Below are positions 47,390 through 59,900 of a DNA stretch of 64,000 nucleotides, piece after piece; position 1 is the stretch's first letter; each line of letters starts with the position of its first letter. Below the pieces are notes generated by a model, which did not search any database, was not told the origin of the DNA, and was given only the letters and a program-made list of their open reading frames with translations. The DNA comes from Talinum fruticosum (Eukaryota > Streptophyta > Magnoliopsida > Caryophyllales > Talinaceae). The DNA lies in contig JAITYX010000154.1 in NCBI GenBank assembly GCA_021018815.1, positions 248,001 through 312,000 of the forward strand, given 5' to 3'. A program made the translations under genes and the position numbers.

Positions 47390-47915
47390 AATGTCCACCA
47401 AATCCAACACAATTGCACATTTTTCTATTCAAATTCATCCACAAACAACATTAATTTCCACCAAATTTCATATATTCGTCAATTTCAAGTTACATTTTTA
47501 AAACCCTAATGGTAACTTCAATAACATTTACTCCATAAACAACACAATTGCAAATTTTTCTTCTCAAATTCATTCACAAACAACATTAATTCCCACCAAA
47601 TTACATATATTCGGCAATTTCAAGTTACATTTTTTAAAACCCTAAAATTAACTTCAATTACATTTACTCCATAAGCAACACAATTAAACATTTTTCTTCT
47701 CAAATTCATACACAAACAACATTAATTCCCACCAAATTACGTATATTCGTCAATTTCAAGTGACATTTTTAAAACCCTAAATTTAACTTCAATAACATTT
47801 ACTCCATAAACAATACAATTATACATTTTTCTTCTCAAATTCATTCACAAACAACATTAATTTCCAACAAATTACATATATTCAACAATTTCAATTTCAA
47901 TTTCATAAAACCATA
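47390..47915. repeat. 135-bp tandem repeat, about four copies, in the CACTA 5' region
   Basis: TTAATTTCCA or TTAATTCCCA recurs at 47451, 47586, 47722 and 47857, spacing 135-136. Each unit contains ACAACATTAAT, ATATATTCG and TTTAAAACCCTAA. It lies between the transposase start (47034) and the GC-rich right end. The rest of 47035-47389 is AT-rich with no gene. Confidence 0.85.
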
Positions 47916-47944
47916 AATCTACAAAAATCAACAAAATCATACCT

Positions 47945-48290
47945 CAACATCGGCGGCGGCATCGGCGGCGGCACGGTAGCGACGGCGGAACGACAGGCGT
48001 GTGGCGGCAGCGGCGGCGGTGCGTCGGCGGCGTCCTCCACCCGAGCGGCAGCAGCGGCGGACACGGGTCGGGCGAAACCAAGGAGAACGGTGGTTCCTTC
48101 GGCCTTCGTGTTCCTCAGCAGCGGAGGCGGCGGCGGCCGCGGCGAGGGACGGTCGTGCAGGCGGCGGGCCTAGTCGCCGGTGGGAGTGCGTGTTGGCGGT
48201 GGTGAATCGCCGGGGTTATGGCTCGCTCGGACCTCGACTCTCGCTCTCTCTTTGCGCTGCGGTATTCGGTCTAGCCGAAGCCGGATCTAA
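47945..48290 (-). promoter_or_regulatory. GC-rich CGG-repeat segment at the 5' end of the CACTA genes
   Basis: About 350 bases rich in GGCGGC and CGGCGG between the AT-rich tandem repeat and the right subterminal repeats. It stands where transcription of the minus-strand genes would begin, so it may be promoter or untranslated leader. The open frames in it are by-products of GC-rich sequence. Confidence 0.4.
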
Positions 48291-48299
48291 ATATATGCG

Positions 48300-48552
48300 T
48301 AATTAGCAACTGACTGTTCAGTCGCTAATTAAAATTTTTTAGCGACGGACTGTTCAGTCGCTAATTACTAAAGTAATTTAATTTCTTTTTTTTGCTTTTG
48401 TAATATCCGATATACCTGGCGACGGCTTAGCGACGGAATATTCCGTCACTAATTGTGTCGACGACTGAAATAGCGACGGAATATTCCGTCGCTGATCTCA
48501 AAATAGCGATGGAAACTAAGTTCCGTCGCTATTTTACGATTTTGTAGTAGTG
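48300..48552 (-). repeat. Right TIR and subterminal repeats of the CACTA element
   Basis: Pairs such as AGCGACGGA...TCCGTCGCT at about 48420-48530 mirror the left end, and the element stops at TTGTAGTAGTG (48552). TAG follows. Confidence 0.88.
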
Positions 48553-48555
48553 TAG

Positions 48556-49093
48556 TAACCTGCAAGCCCAAATGCAATCCCAACCTTTCCAAGATCCTAA
48601 AGAAAATGTGAGTGTCATAACAATTAATAGTGGGAAAGAGTTAGAGGAACCTAGGAAAAACATAGAGGAACCTAAGAAAAACATAGAGGTAGAGCCGAAT
48701 TAGAGGTCAAGGAATCTGAACTTGACCAAAACAAAGATGACGCCTGTAACGCTAAGGAAATATGTGAAAATAAGAAAGATCTTTACAAGCCTATCCCACC
48801 TTTTCCTAGTAGACTAATCAAGCACAACTCCTACGATAGACGAGGCAATTGAAGATATCATAGAAATATCTAGGAAGGTAGAAACAAACATTCCTCTTCT
48901 AGATAACATGAAACAAGAACCTCGTTATGCTAAGTTCCTTGCAGATATATTCACGAACAAATTAAAATTTAAAAGGAACAAAAAGGTAAGTGTGGGGGAG
49001 AATACATTTGCTATTTTTCAAAGGAAATTTCCCACCAATTTCAAGTATGCAGGAGACCGAGATATGTTTGGTGTGGGAAATGCAATTAGATGA
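48556..49093 (+). pseudogene. Gag of the gag-only element, part after the CACTA insertion
   Basis: The reading that stopped at 37447 continues here with SNLQAQMQSQPFQDPKENV (about 48556-48610), a repeat-like acidic stretch (EEPRKNIEEPKKNIEVE), and after frameshifts the segment PRYAKFLADIFTNKLKFKRN (48910-48980) and SVGENTFAIFQRKFPTNF, ending with TGA at 49091-49093. The PRYAKFL...TNK motif sits at the gag-protease boundary in Athila-type elements. Here the frame ends without a protease. Confidence 0.8.
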
Positions 49094-50320
49094 TCCTTGA
49101 CCTGCAGAGGCGTTGAGCCAAAGACGGTAAACAAAAGCGCTGGTTGGGAGGCAACCCAACATTTTTCAGGGAAGTTTATATTATCTCTATTATTTTTGCT
49201 TTTTATTTCATTTTGCATGCATTAGGGACAATGCATGAATTAAGTGTATGGGAGTGCATCCTACATTTTAATTTTATGCATTTATCTTTATCTTATTTTT
49301 ATTTTTTTAAAAACCCAAAAAAAAAATTAAATTAGTGTCTTTCTTGTAAAGAAATGCATGAACATGAATATTTGCTAGGTCAACTTGCTTAAAATTTTTC
49401 TGTTAATAGTTTTTCTTTCCCTTTGAAAGTGAGAAATTTGAACATGTTAATTGTCATTCGGAGTTGTTTTAGTTGATCCTCATATATTTATTCATTTAGT
49501 GACAATCATAGTTTTTCTGTCAGTTTGATCATTTTATATGATCGTGATAGAGGCAATAAATTGACTTAAACCATTCACGTAGACTACGTAACTTAGCAGA
49601 TTGATTCATTGAAAATTTAATTTTTCTTGTTTTGCCTTTAAAAAAAAATTCTTAGTCTACCAACATGGGTCGGTGTTGGTGGCTCGGCACCATTTCCCTT
49701 TAAGTTTAGGACTCAAGTTGAGCCTTATGAATGGAGTAACCTATTCCGGGAGAGTCATGCCTCTTTTGGGCCGATCAATGGCTCGAACCATACTAACGAA
49801 AAGAAAAAGAAAATAATAGAGTATTAACTCCAAGCACCTCTATTTGGGTGAGTGGGAGACAGGGAGTGTTATATTTCTAAGACCCTATATGGGCCTCGAA
49901 TATGTGCTTGAATGGAGTTATATTATATAATAAAAAAAAAGAAGAAGTTTGCGAGAACAAGTTTATTATCGAATGTTAGTGAGTTATCTCGCTGATTCGG
50001 TGTCTCCATAACCATACTGCACCTTAATTTTTCCCATCCTAAAACATTTTAGACCTCTTGACCGGAATGTACATGTTTGAAAAAGATGGATAATTTTTTG
50101 ATTGTTGCTTAATTGAAAGAGATATTGTGAGGCTGATGAATAAACTCTCGATGACAATAAAATGTGTAGTTTTTCACTTGCTTGGGAAAGACAAATTTTC
50201 ATCAAACTATTTTTGAAAGCAAGGGAAACCTAGTGTATACTTTATGTTTTATGTATATCTTTATAAGAAAGCGTATTATTAGATCGAGTCTTATATTTCT
50301 TTGCACGAGGACGTCCAAAG
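49094..50320 (+). other. 3' non-coding region of the gag-only element
   Basis: About 1.2 kb without pol-like coding sequence. It holds short homopolymer runs and no motif I can assign. It takes the place where protease to integrase would be in a complete element. Confidence 0.6.
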
Positions 50321-50337
50321 TCTAAGTGTGGGGGATT
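50321..50337 (+). other. Polypurine tract of the gag-only element
   Basis: TCTAAGTGTGGGGGATT stands directly before the LTR start TGTTAAG. Confidence 0.7.
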
Positions 50338-52552
50338 TGTTAAGTCGTATTTTATACATATTTTTAGTAGTTATTTAGTTTATAATATATAGTTTATTTT
50401 ATCTAATTTATCCTATTTTGTCTATTTATATAGGTAATTATCGAATAAAGTGGGGAAGAGAAGAAAAATCGTTAAAAGTGGATTTTTAGTTACGGACAAG
50501 CATCCAAGAAAATATATGAAGTCGGTCCATAAATATAATATGTCATAAAACATTTATTTTATGATATTATATTTTTGAAATCCTAATTGGAAGACAAAAG
50601 GAAACTTAGAAGAGAAGAAAGAGGAATAACCCTAGCTCCTTCACCATATATATACTACTTGTAATCATCCCGAAAGAGGAGCCCGGGAGGAGTCCCACTC
50701 AGCTCCTGCTGGCTGCCCCTCTTGGCCGGCTGGTGTCCACAATTCCATCACGTCCGGCTACTGCCTACAGTCCTTCAACGCCAATCCTCATCTCACGCCT
50801 TCCCTCTTCTCATTGCCTTTCAACGGTTCTCCGCTGCTGCCATCACCTTACTTCTATTCCCCGCCCATCTTCTCTTGCTGCCACCTCCTACTTGCTTAAT
50901 CACCCACCATCTCATAATCATCTTCATCATCATCATCATTAACTCTCCTCATCACAATCTTGATCATCACCATGGCAAGTAATATGATGGTAGTTATTTT
51001 ATTATTGTAAGTTTTATTTTAAAAACTCTATTTTTATTGTTAGATTAATATTAAAGATGCTAGTTTTATTTAATTTACATGTTTTAGATTACATTATGTT
51101 TGAGTAGTTTTTCATACTTAGTATAATCTACTTGAAATTATGTTCAATTATTTATTTTGAAACAAAGTTTCGATCTTTATTGTCTTATTGATTCGATCCA
51201 TGATTCTATGATAATTTGTGTTTAATGTTTATGATTTTATGTCTAATTAATTAGAGTGCACACTACTTAGTTCTATATAAATTCATATGATAGTTTAAAG
51301 GGTTTAAGTACGTAATCGCTTGATCTTTTAGACATAAGTATCACCCTAGTTAATCATGGATGGCTCATACCCATCACTTTTAATTAGGAAATTATCATAG
51401 ATCCTTCTTAAATCAATTTGCTAGTAGATTGGTGATTAGGTGCAAGATGATGTTTTTCTAATACTTAATGCTCTAATTTGATTAAATTCTAGTGCTAGTG
51501 TTAGGGTTATCAATATTAGTAGGGTTTATATTAGGGCTAGGCCTAAGTAAACTAATAACTAAGGAAAAACAGGGAAGATCCGCTAGTAGTTGTCTTCTAG
51601 AGTTTAGCTCATGGGTAGATCAATTTATGTGTTAATGATAAATAATAATTTTCATGGTGGATATAGATTATACTAAGTGTTTTTGTAAATTTGATATCTT
51701 TGACAATTACTTGCTTGCTTTTTAGTTATTTTCTTTAGTTTGTCAATTTTTATTTACAAAGTTATAGCCTTTTATTATCAATGTCATTAAACCCCCTTAA
51801 AGATCAGTATTTTAGGTTAGTTTGAGTAATTTTAATTTAATTTTATTTTGAGTCTTTATATATTTTAATTTTCAGATTATTTTTCTGTCAGTTTTTATTA
51901 TTTTTGAGTCAGTTTGTTAGAAATTAGTTTCAAAATAGTTTCTTTTCTTATTTTTCGTGTTTCATTTTCTTTTAGGGTTTAGATAGAATCCTAGTTTTCT
52001 GTGATTAAATTTTAGAATTTTTGGAATTAATTTGATATTTTTCAGATTTAATTCTTGAATTTAATTACTGCAGGTTTTTAATAAAATAAATTCGTAAATT
52101 AGATTTTAAATTATGTTTTTATATTTTTAGGGTCTGGTTAGGTTTAGAAAATTAGTATTATTATTCTGGATAATTTTAGTATTTATTTTCGTAATTATTT
52201 TAGTGCAGAATTTTATTTATTTAATTTTCTGTTTTAGAATTTGTTTATTTTCTGCTTTAGTTTTCTGTTTTAATTATTTTAAAAAATATAAAAAAATATT
52301 TCTGGGTTATTATAGTTTTTTTATTATGTATAAATTATTTATTTAGTTGTTAGATAATTTTCTATGATTTTTAGTGATTGATTTTAATTTATATTTTCTA
52401 TTTTGTCTTTTAAGAGTAGTGAATTGAATTAGATTAGAGCTTGCATGTTATTATATCTTTCCTCGTGGATTCGATCCCTACTTCCCTATCCTATATTGTT
52501 TATTATAAGTTTAAGTAGTGCTTTAATTTGTAGTCATGTACGACCAGCTAAC
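50338..52552 (+). repeat. 3' LTR of the gag-only element
   Basis: TGTTAAGTCG ... CAGCTAAC, 2215 bases, very similar to 33994-36190; TATATATACT at about 50648. Like the solo LTR at 2708-4913 it ends TAAC without the final A seen in the 5' LTR. Confidence 0.87.
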
Positions 52553-53640
52553 GAGGAGTCATCCATGTTCAGCAATCATTATTTCAATCATAAGGGATTC
52601 ACTTCAATTCCTAAGGTTAAACAACCTACTAAGTTTACTATACACGATATTAAGTTCAAAGGTTCTGAAAATCCCCATCATCATGTATGCAACTTCTTGG
52701 GAGCAATGACTCTTAAGAACATTCCTAAAGACACTTACCATATCATCTTCGCCTGGACATTTGATACCGACATTATGAAGTGGTATAAAGCGGTTCACCC
52801 ACGCGAGGTTACCAATTGGATGGATGCTGTGGAAGGAGTGCCTCCATCAATACTCCTATACCACTAATCTACGTGTCACTCTTAGAGATTTGGAATTAAT
52901 CAATCAAGGCGAGAAGGGTAGCTTCACCGATTTCTTGACCAAATGCGAGCAAAGGCAACCCATCTCGGTTGATCGATCGTCCCGGAAGGATCAAGTTCGA
53001 ACCATCGTACGGAACCTTCAGCCCAATTATAATCAGCAACCCAAATTCTTACCCATGATGAAATTTTCAACCCTTAATGATCCTGGTTTGTTGATAGAAG
53101 AAGAACCGTCCACTGCAACCACAAAAGTCACTACCGGAGACAGAGGTAATTATCATTCCACGAGATAAGAAAATCTCCAATGCCGACAATGCTACCGAGG
53201 GTGCGGATGTCGATGCTCTCAATAAGTATACTGACTATACTCCTCTTTATACCACTTAAGCCAAAGCCCTTGACCGTGTCTTGGAAAAAGTGATGTTAGA
53301 ATTGCCACCTATTAGAGTAGAATCGAAACCGCAAAACAATCCAAGAATTTGGAAGCGGGAAAATTTTGCAAATACGATCGTGCACGAGGACATGATACGA
53401 ACGGTGTTGGACATTCAAGAACAAACTACAAGATATGTTTCGAAATGGCCAACTACCCTTGCCTAAGGCTATCCAAAAACTAAGCAACAATAAAAACCCT
53501 TTTAGCGAGCACCTTGGCCATTTTCACTCGAACCCACACTAGGTCGGTGGGATTCTTCCATTTTTATTTGAGATGTTAACAAGTCAAAACCATTTCTTAA
53601 CTTGCCTTCGTTAGATCCGAAGTCTAGGGGCTGTGGTAAA
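52553..53640 (+). pseudogene. Ogre-type gag, second part
   Basis: Continues the gag cut at 33993. It begins MFSNHYFNHKGFTSIPKVKQ near 52565, then the capsid domain (KFTIHDIKFKGSENPHHHV, MKWYKAV, about 52630-52800), a frameshift at about 52850 and NLRVTLRDLELINQGEKGSF.DFLTKCE (52865-52950). The zinc-finger-like KFCKYDRARGHDTN (CX2-YHRxxGHDT type of Tat/Ogre gag) lies at about 53360-53400 in another frame. Further stops show it is dead. Confidence 0.78.
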
Positions 53641-54108
53641 GTGATGAAGAAGATGTCTACGAAACAAAAAGTGATAGCGACAATAATGGTGACGACTTTT
53701 GGGGAACACCACCGTTAGAAGCGAGACTCTTGGGGAGACACTAAGAGTCCTGTTGTTCGATTTCTTACTAGATTAGGATAGCATAACGCGCCCTTGGGTC
53801 CATAACGGACTCGGGAAGGCCTGAAAGAGCCCGAAGCTACAAAGGAAGAAGACCAATCCTTAAGCAACTCTAGAAACTAAAAGCCGACATTTCAATCTCC
53901 TAATTGATATCTACTACCCGAAACATAGGTAAGCCATGATCTATGCCCTCAGCGAAGATCGACGTTTCTCCTAACACCACACCAAAGAAAGTAGTGGGAT
54001 TGGTTAATAGTGGAGATGGAACTATTACTTTTGATCGAAGGATCTCCCGAGAAAAGGTGTTACACACAACAATGAATCGGTTGTAAGCGTATGTCCCTAG
54101 AGAAGCTG
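53641..54108 (+). pseudogene. Ogre-type gag-protease linker
   Basis: A degraded coding region with short recognisable pieces such as TTFGVVL-like and VVNSGDGTITFDRR-like stretches around 53960-54040. It ends at the inserted Copia solo LTR. I cannot place the protease active site in it with certainty. Confidence 0.45.
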
Positions 54109-55713
54109 TGAAGGTTTGCTCGGGGAGAGTCCGAGTCACCCTAGAGGGGGTGAATAGGGTGATGGAGGATTTTCGTGAAGATTGAGCTCTTTTTGCCAAA
54201 GTAGAGACAGAAACAAATTTTGAGTCTAAAACAATGTCGGAAAAGTATGAACTCGGAATCTCGGTAAAAAGTAAGGAAGCGGATTCAAGCTGCGATCGAG
54301 TATGTCCGAGTCTAGAATGAACTCAAAAAGTATATACACGAGATATTACGTGGAAACCCTCTTAGGGCAGAAAACCACGGACCGTGCTAATCCAAGCACG
54401 AAGTCAAATCCACTATTTTGAGTCCACAAAATACCGTAGACTGACCGAACCCGAGTTGCTCCCTTCGACAACTCTTTACAAGTTTTTCCTAGACTCGAAG
54501 TTCCCTTATCCGATCTAGTACTTCCTAGCTGAGATAACCCTTACAGCTAGGGACAACTAAGCTGAGTTAACCTCTACAGCTCAGTCAAGGGACCTTACTT
54601 AGAAAGTAAGAAGAAAGTGATTGTAACGAAGTACAAGACCTTACAACTCGGAATATAATGAATTATAGAGTGGGAGTTATAAGTAGAAGAATGAAAGTGA
54701 ATACAATGACTTTTGCTCAAGTATGTATTAACAATAGATTCGGCAATCTTCAAGTCTTCGAGTTGGCTTCTATTTATAGATGACCGGGCAAGCATAGCCA
54801 TTGAGTCCATCTTCGGTCGAGAGTCCTTTGTGACCGTTGTTAAGGACTTTACGAGTCACTCGAAAGTATCCGTTGTGATATGAACGTTGGGCAATGGTTC
54901 TTAACTCTTTTAGAAGTCCCAAAACCACTGGCGGTGTCTTGAAGGATAAGGTGGAAACCACCGTTAAGCTTGGCGTTTCATTTTTCCAGATTTGGAAACA
55001 GATAGCCCTCACACAATCTTACGGGGCTAGGTCGGAGAAGGGGAAAAGCCATGTCTGTCTGGTGATTTGACGTCTTGAAGCCAGGTTACTTTTGTATTTC
55101 AAAAAGTGTATCCTCGTTTGAATAACCTACAAAAGTAAATCGAATTGGTTCTCAAAGTATAAAATACTTTGGTCCAATATTAGACACGAGTAATGATATA
55201 ATTAAGATAATTGGTCGACTAATTATCCGAGTTTGAAAAGGAATGGAATTTTACGAGTCTAATATCCATGAAACTCAAAATTCCATCCGAGTTAGTCTAA
55301 GCGAGAATCAAGTTATACAACGAATATCGAGTGAAACAAACTTGATCTAGACTAAGCATGGTTCGGACTAGAAGCTCGACTACAACAGAATAGGACTTAT
55401 AACATGAAGTCGGACCTGAGTGCGGTTAAGCGAAATACTAGTCATTTCAACATGCGATAAATCTAAGTGATGAAGGACTTAGAACCGAGTGAGACAGCGT
55501 GAGTGCATATCTGTTTTCCGAGTCACTTAGAGACAAGCAAGAAATACATGAAGTCAAGGTCATATCACTTAGAGAGAAAAATACTATATCACTCGGAAAA
55601 GTTTCTAAGGTACGAGAGAATGCCTTGGAATCAAAACTCTATAAGTGAGAAATTCTTATACCTGATTCCTTTGTTAGAACTCGGAATTGTCTTGAGTAAA
55701 GTCCGAGTCTTCA
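54109..55713 (-). mobile_element. Copia solo LTR inside the Ogre-type element
   Basis: On the minus strand it starts TGAAGACTCGGAC (55713) and ends CGAGCAAACCTTCA (54109), with the family inverted repeat TCACCC...GGGTGA at 54136-54153. Flanks are AGCTG (54104-54108) and AACTG (55714-55718), a target duplication with one mismatch. About 1.6 kb, longer than the other Copia LTRs. No primer site or gag is attached. A TATA-like CTATAAATAG is at about 54770-54779 on the minus strand. Confidence 0.8.
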
Positions 55714-56950
55714 AACTGCTAAGAGGTTAGGAATAAGGGAACAACAACTCTCTAAGCGAGTGTTCATCTCCTAGCTTATGATAATTCTAGGAGAACAGTC
55801 TTGGGAACAGATGACCTTGCCAATCAATACGAGGACAATAGAGAGGAATATCAAATTCCATGTCTTGGATATCCGTGCTACTTTCAATTTGCTTCTAGGA
55901 CACCCTTGGTTGCACGATCATTGAGCGATGACCTCTACATTACATTAGAAGGTCAAAATGATCATTAAACGTCGGATCATAACTGTCAACGGGGATAATC
56001 TTTCTACTACTATTACTTCCAAAGAGTCCAGTAGTGGAGATCGAACATGATGCTAATGATGAAGAACTTTACTGATTTGAAATTGTTGCTTGCCTTAGAA
56101 AGGGATGAAGCACCTTTTACCTTTAACCCTTATCGCAACCCTAGTGTCCAATTGATGCTTTGGAAAAAGGGGTATTTTCTAGGTCTTGTTGCACACCCCT
56201 TGAGCTCACTAATAATTACAATTTTAGGCTAGGCTATTAACCTACTACTAAGGAAATAGATCAAGCCAAGTGGGAGATCTAAGTGAAGAGGACTACACCA
56301 CATACATTCTATTCTATTAAGCCCTTTCCTTATACTCTTAGTGGGCACTTTCTAAAAGGAGCGAGACAACTTTCCTTATTATGGTTTTCCGAGCCCTATT
56401 ATATCAATGAGAAAGGTTTACTAGTACTAGGTCTAGAGATCTTCAATGACTGCTATTTTCTCGAAAAGGAGGCACCTCACCTCCTCAAAGGGGACAGTCC
56501 ACAACAGATTGGACCAATGTTACCGGAAAAATCATCTCGGTCTCTTATTTGGACAAGAGAGTAATTTACAAGGGAACTCAATCTCGATCTTGTCACGAGC
56601 TATGTCGCACCAATAGTTCGATGCATCCGGGTTCATCATCGACAGGTGATATAGAAGGGTCCAAGCATGTTACTTGGATTGATGCTCGGGAGGGCCAAGA
56701 GTTTGTTGTTATCCTAGTAGCGCATCCTCTTTCCGAGTTTAGTATTACGGCTTGTAATTCTTCTTCTTCTATTATTTCTAGTTCTAATTCTGTCATTTGC
56801 AATTCGTTCCTAAGTCCGATGTACTCATTTCTTCATTCAATAAAGTGAACCTTTTCGTTTACTCTTTGCCTCCTCTTGCTCTTAATTATGTTACCTCTAA
56901 TGACGAACAATAAATTCCTAAAGAGCTAACAAAAGTTATGGATGATCATG
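55714..56950 (+). pseudogene. Ogre-type protease end and linker to RT
   Basis: Residues VLDIRATFNLLLGHPWLHDH (about 55865-55925) form the C-terminal part of the Gypsy protease fold, where LLGHPWLH is a family signature. Acidic and low-complexity linker sequence follows to the RT, including an open stretch at 56283-56564 (GLLVLGLEIFNDCYF) that I cannot assign. Several stops occur. Confidence 0.65.
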
Positions 56951-59900
56951 AAAATCGCTCGTCAATAATAAAGGAAACAATAACAATTAATCGGGGCTCG
57001 GTTGATCAACCCCAAGAAGTTAGGATTGGGAAAACCTTAGATCCGGAAGAGCTGAAGCAATTCACTTCACTCCTTATGGAATTAATTGATGTCTTTGTAT
57101 AATCTTACAAAGACATACCGAGTATAGATCCGACTATAGCAGAACACAAAAATCCACTTTATGAGGATGCTAAGCTAGTTAAGCGAAGTTGAGGAGAATG
57201 AAACTAGAATAGGCCTTGAAGCTTGAAGAAGAGGTTCGAAACAGTTAGAAGTCTGGGTTCATTAAGGTAGTTCACTATCCTTAGTGGGTAGCAAATATAG
57301 TTCCGAGTCTCGAAGAAAGATAGCAGGGTTCGTATGTTGGTTGATTTCAGGGATCTAAACAAAGCCAGTCCTAAAGATGACTTGTCGTTGCCTCATATCA
57401 ATCTTCCGAGTAGATAATACACCAGGCCATGCTTTACTCTTATTTATGATCGTTACATCGGATATAATCAAGTTAAGATGGCTGAAGAAGTTATGGAGAA
57501 GACGACCTTCATCACTCATTAGGGGACTTACTGTTATGTGGTGATGCCATTTGGGCTCAAAAATGCTTGGTGCAACGTATCGGATGATAGTAACAACACT
57601 ATTGTATGATATGATCTATAAAGAAGCCGAAGATGTAGATGATATGATCATAAAATTGAAAGACAGGGTAGGGCAATTACCCAACCTAAGAAAATTCTTC
57701 CATAGACTCGGGAAGTACAACATGTGCCTTAATCCTCGAAGATCAAGGCCACTCAGGAGATCTTTCCACCAAGTACGAGAGAAGGAGATAAGAGGTTTTC
57801 TAGGACATTTCATATTAAAACTAACTATGGTTTGTGAGCCTATTTTCAAAAAGTTAAAGAAAGGATCTCGAGCCCATTTGGCATGCCAAATGCCAACAAG
57901 CATTCGAGAAGGTGAAGGACTACCTAGCTAATCCTCCGAGTGTTAGTTCCACCCCAACCACGGAAACCATTACTTTTATATCTCACCACAACAGAGACCG
58001 TAATGGGAGCCATGCTAGCTTAACGAGACGGGAAAGAAGAACGTGTGATCTACTATCTCAGCAAGAAGTTCTTGCATTATGAGACTAGATATATGCCGCT
58101 AGAGAAGACATATTTGGCTTTAGCCGACACCGTACATGTGGTAGCACCTACGAATCCTATTAAGTACATATGTGAGCAGCCAATTATGAGCAATAAAATA
58201 GCACGATGAACTGTCATGCTATCGAATTCGAACTCAAGCTCATCCTTCAAAAAGCAATCAAAGGCAAGATAATGTCGAATTCCTAACTAATCTACCCGTG
58301 CTCGAATAAAAACCCCGAACTCCTTGATTTCCCAAATGAAGATATTTTACAAGTAGAGGTGGACGTTTAGACAATGTACTTTGACGTCACTTCCAATTAG
58401 AAGGGCCTCGGGTACGGATTCTTTTAATCTCGCTCGAGGGAGCACATAATCCTTGTTTTTAAGTTAAATTGGATTTTTAGATCACTAATAATGCTGCAGA
58501 ATACGAAGCTTCTATTACAGGACTTGAGGCCGCAACAGAGGTCGGGGTAAAGAATATCATGGTTTTCAGAGATTCTAGTTTGATCATCAATCAAATTTCA
58601 CGAGAGATGAAAGGTATGTAGTGAAGCCTTAGTACCCTACCAAGCATACTTGATGAAATTTTGAGAATATCTCTTCCACTTACCTTCTTAAGGATGATAA
58701 TCAATTTACTGGATGCATTAGCTAAGTTAGCATCCGTGATCAATATCCCTACTGGTATTCGAGTCAATGCCCCGTTCACATTGAGCGACTGAGTCACCTT
58801 GCTCACGTCTATACCTTAGAAGTATCTAATACTAACCATACCAGTGGGCATCATGATATTTATCAATATTTAGATAAGCAAGAGTATCCCTTGGACTCTA
58901 CACCTAGAGCCTAACGAGCCATCGGGATGTTGGCTACCCAATTCTTCATTAAATAGGGGCAACTATTTAAGAAAACTAACTCCGTGATTAACTTACTTTG
59001 TGTCAATAAACATGAAGTAAAGTGCATCATGGAAGAGATTCATGGTGGTGAATATGGATCTCACATGAATGCTAGGATGTTGGTGCGGATCGGTTCGGAG
59101 ACTTGGTTATTACTGGTCTACCATGGCAGCAGATTGTCATCACTTTGTTAGAAGATGCCATAAATGTTAGGTGTATGCAAATCTACAGCACCAACCCCGT
59201 CATTTCTTACTACTCGTATCTTCACCCCGACCATTTTCGGTTTCGGGAATATACATTATTTACAAGGTGACTCCTAAAGGAAGAGGTGGTCATGAATTTG
59301 TGTTTGTAACAATCGATCGCTTCACCAAATGGGTAGAGGCAGCTTCCTACGCAACTTTGACATCAAAATAGGTAGCCAAATTCCTCACCTAGAACATTAT
59401 TTGTCGATATGGGGTGCCTCACAAGTTAATAAGTAACCATGGTAGTCATTTTAAGTAGGAAGTAGTGGATTTGTTAGATAAGTATAAAATTCAACATCAT
59501 TAATCTTCCCTGTATCGTCCTCGGAACAATGGAGCAATTGAGGGTGCAAATAAGGATTTGCCGGATAAATTGCCTTTTGCTTTGTGGGGTTATAGAACAT
59601 CCATTAGAACCTCCAGGGATTAATGCCTTATTCTCTAGTGTATGGTATGGAAGCGAGTCCTTCAAGTTGAGATTGCTTTCTTTGGTTAAGGATAATTGCT
59701 TAGAGCCAAATTTTTGAAGCCGAGTGGGCCAAGGCACGCTATGTGGAGTTAGTATTATTGCATGAGAGGCGCTTCAACGCCTTACATAATGTCCAAATAT
59801 ACCAAGCTCGTATATCAAGGGCATTCAATAAGAAGGTTAAGCCTCGCAACTTGCAAATTGGGGATTTGGTCCTTAAAGAGATACGAGCACCAGTTCAGGA

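Larger units (their letters stand above)
37448..48552 (-). mobile_element. CACTA (En/Spm) DNA transposon, 11.1 kb, with TAG target duplication
   Basis: The ends are CACTACTAGAAAA (37448) and, as reverse complement, CACTACTACAAAA (48552). TAG stands directly outside each end (37445-37447 and 48553-48555), the 3-bp duplication of CACTA elements. Both ends have dense subterminal repeats of AGCGACGGA. Two genes lie on the minus strand: a TNP2-type transposase (43335-47034) and a Transposase_24-like gene (41254-43086). A solo LTR (37839-40962) has inserted near the left end; without it the transposon is about 8 kb. Confidence 0.93.
33994..52552 (+). mobile_element. Gag-only (non-autonomous) Gypsy element with 2.2-kb LTRs, carrying a CACTA insertion
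   Basis: Two LTRs (33994-36190, 50338-52552) enclose a primer site, a broken gag and about 1.2 kb of non-coding sequence ending in a polypurine tract. Removing the CACTA transposon leaves about 3.0 kb of internal sequence with no protease, RT, RNase H or integrase. It must have depended on another element, as LARD-type elements do. The gag ends with a segment (PRYAKFLADIFTNK) that is typical of Athila-like gag-protease junctions. The flanks GGGAG and GAGGA/GAGGAG are only roughly a duplication. Confidence 0.83.

Noticed and set aside
47999..48306. Small proteins of 68 and 101 codons near the CACTA right end
   Set aside because: Low-complexity Arg/Gly/Ala translation of CGG-rich DNA that runs opposite to the transposon genes; no family resemblance.
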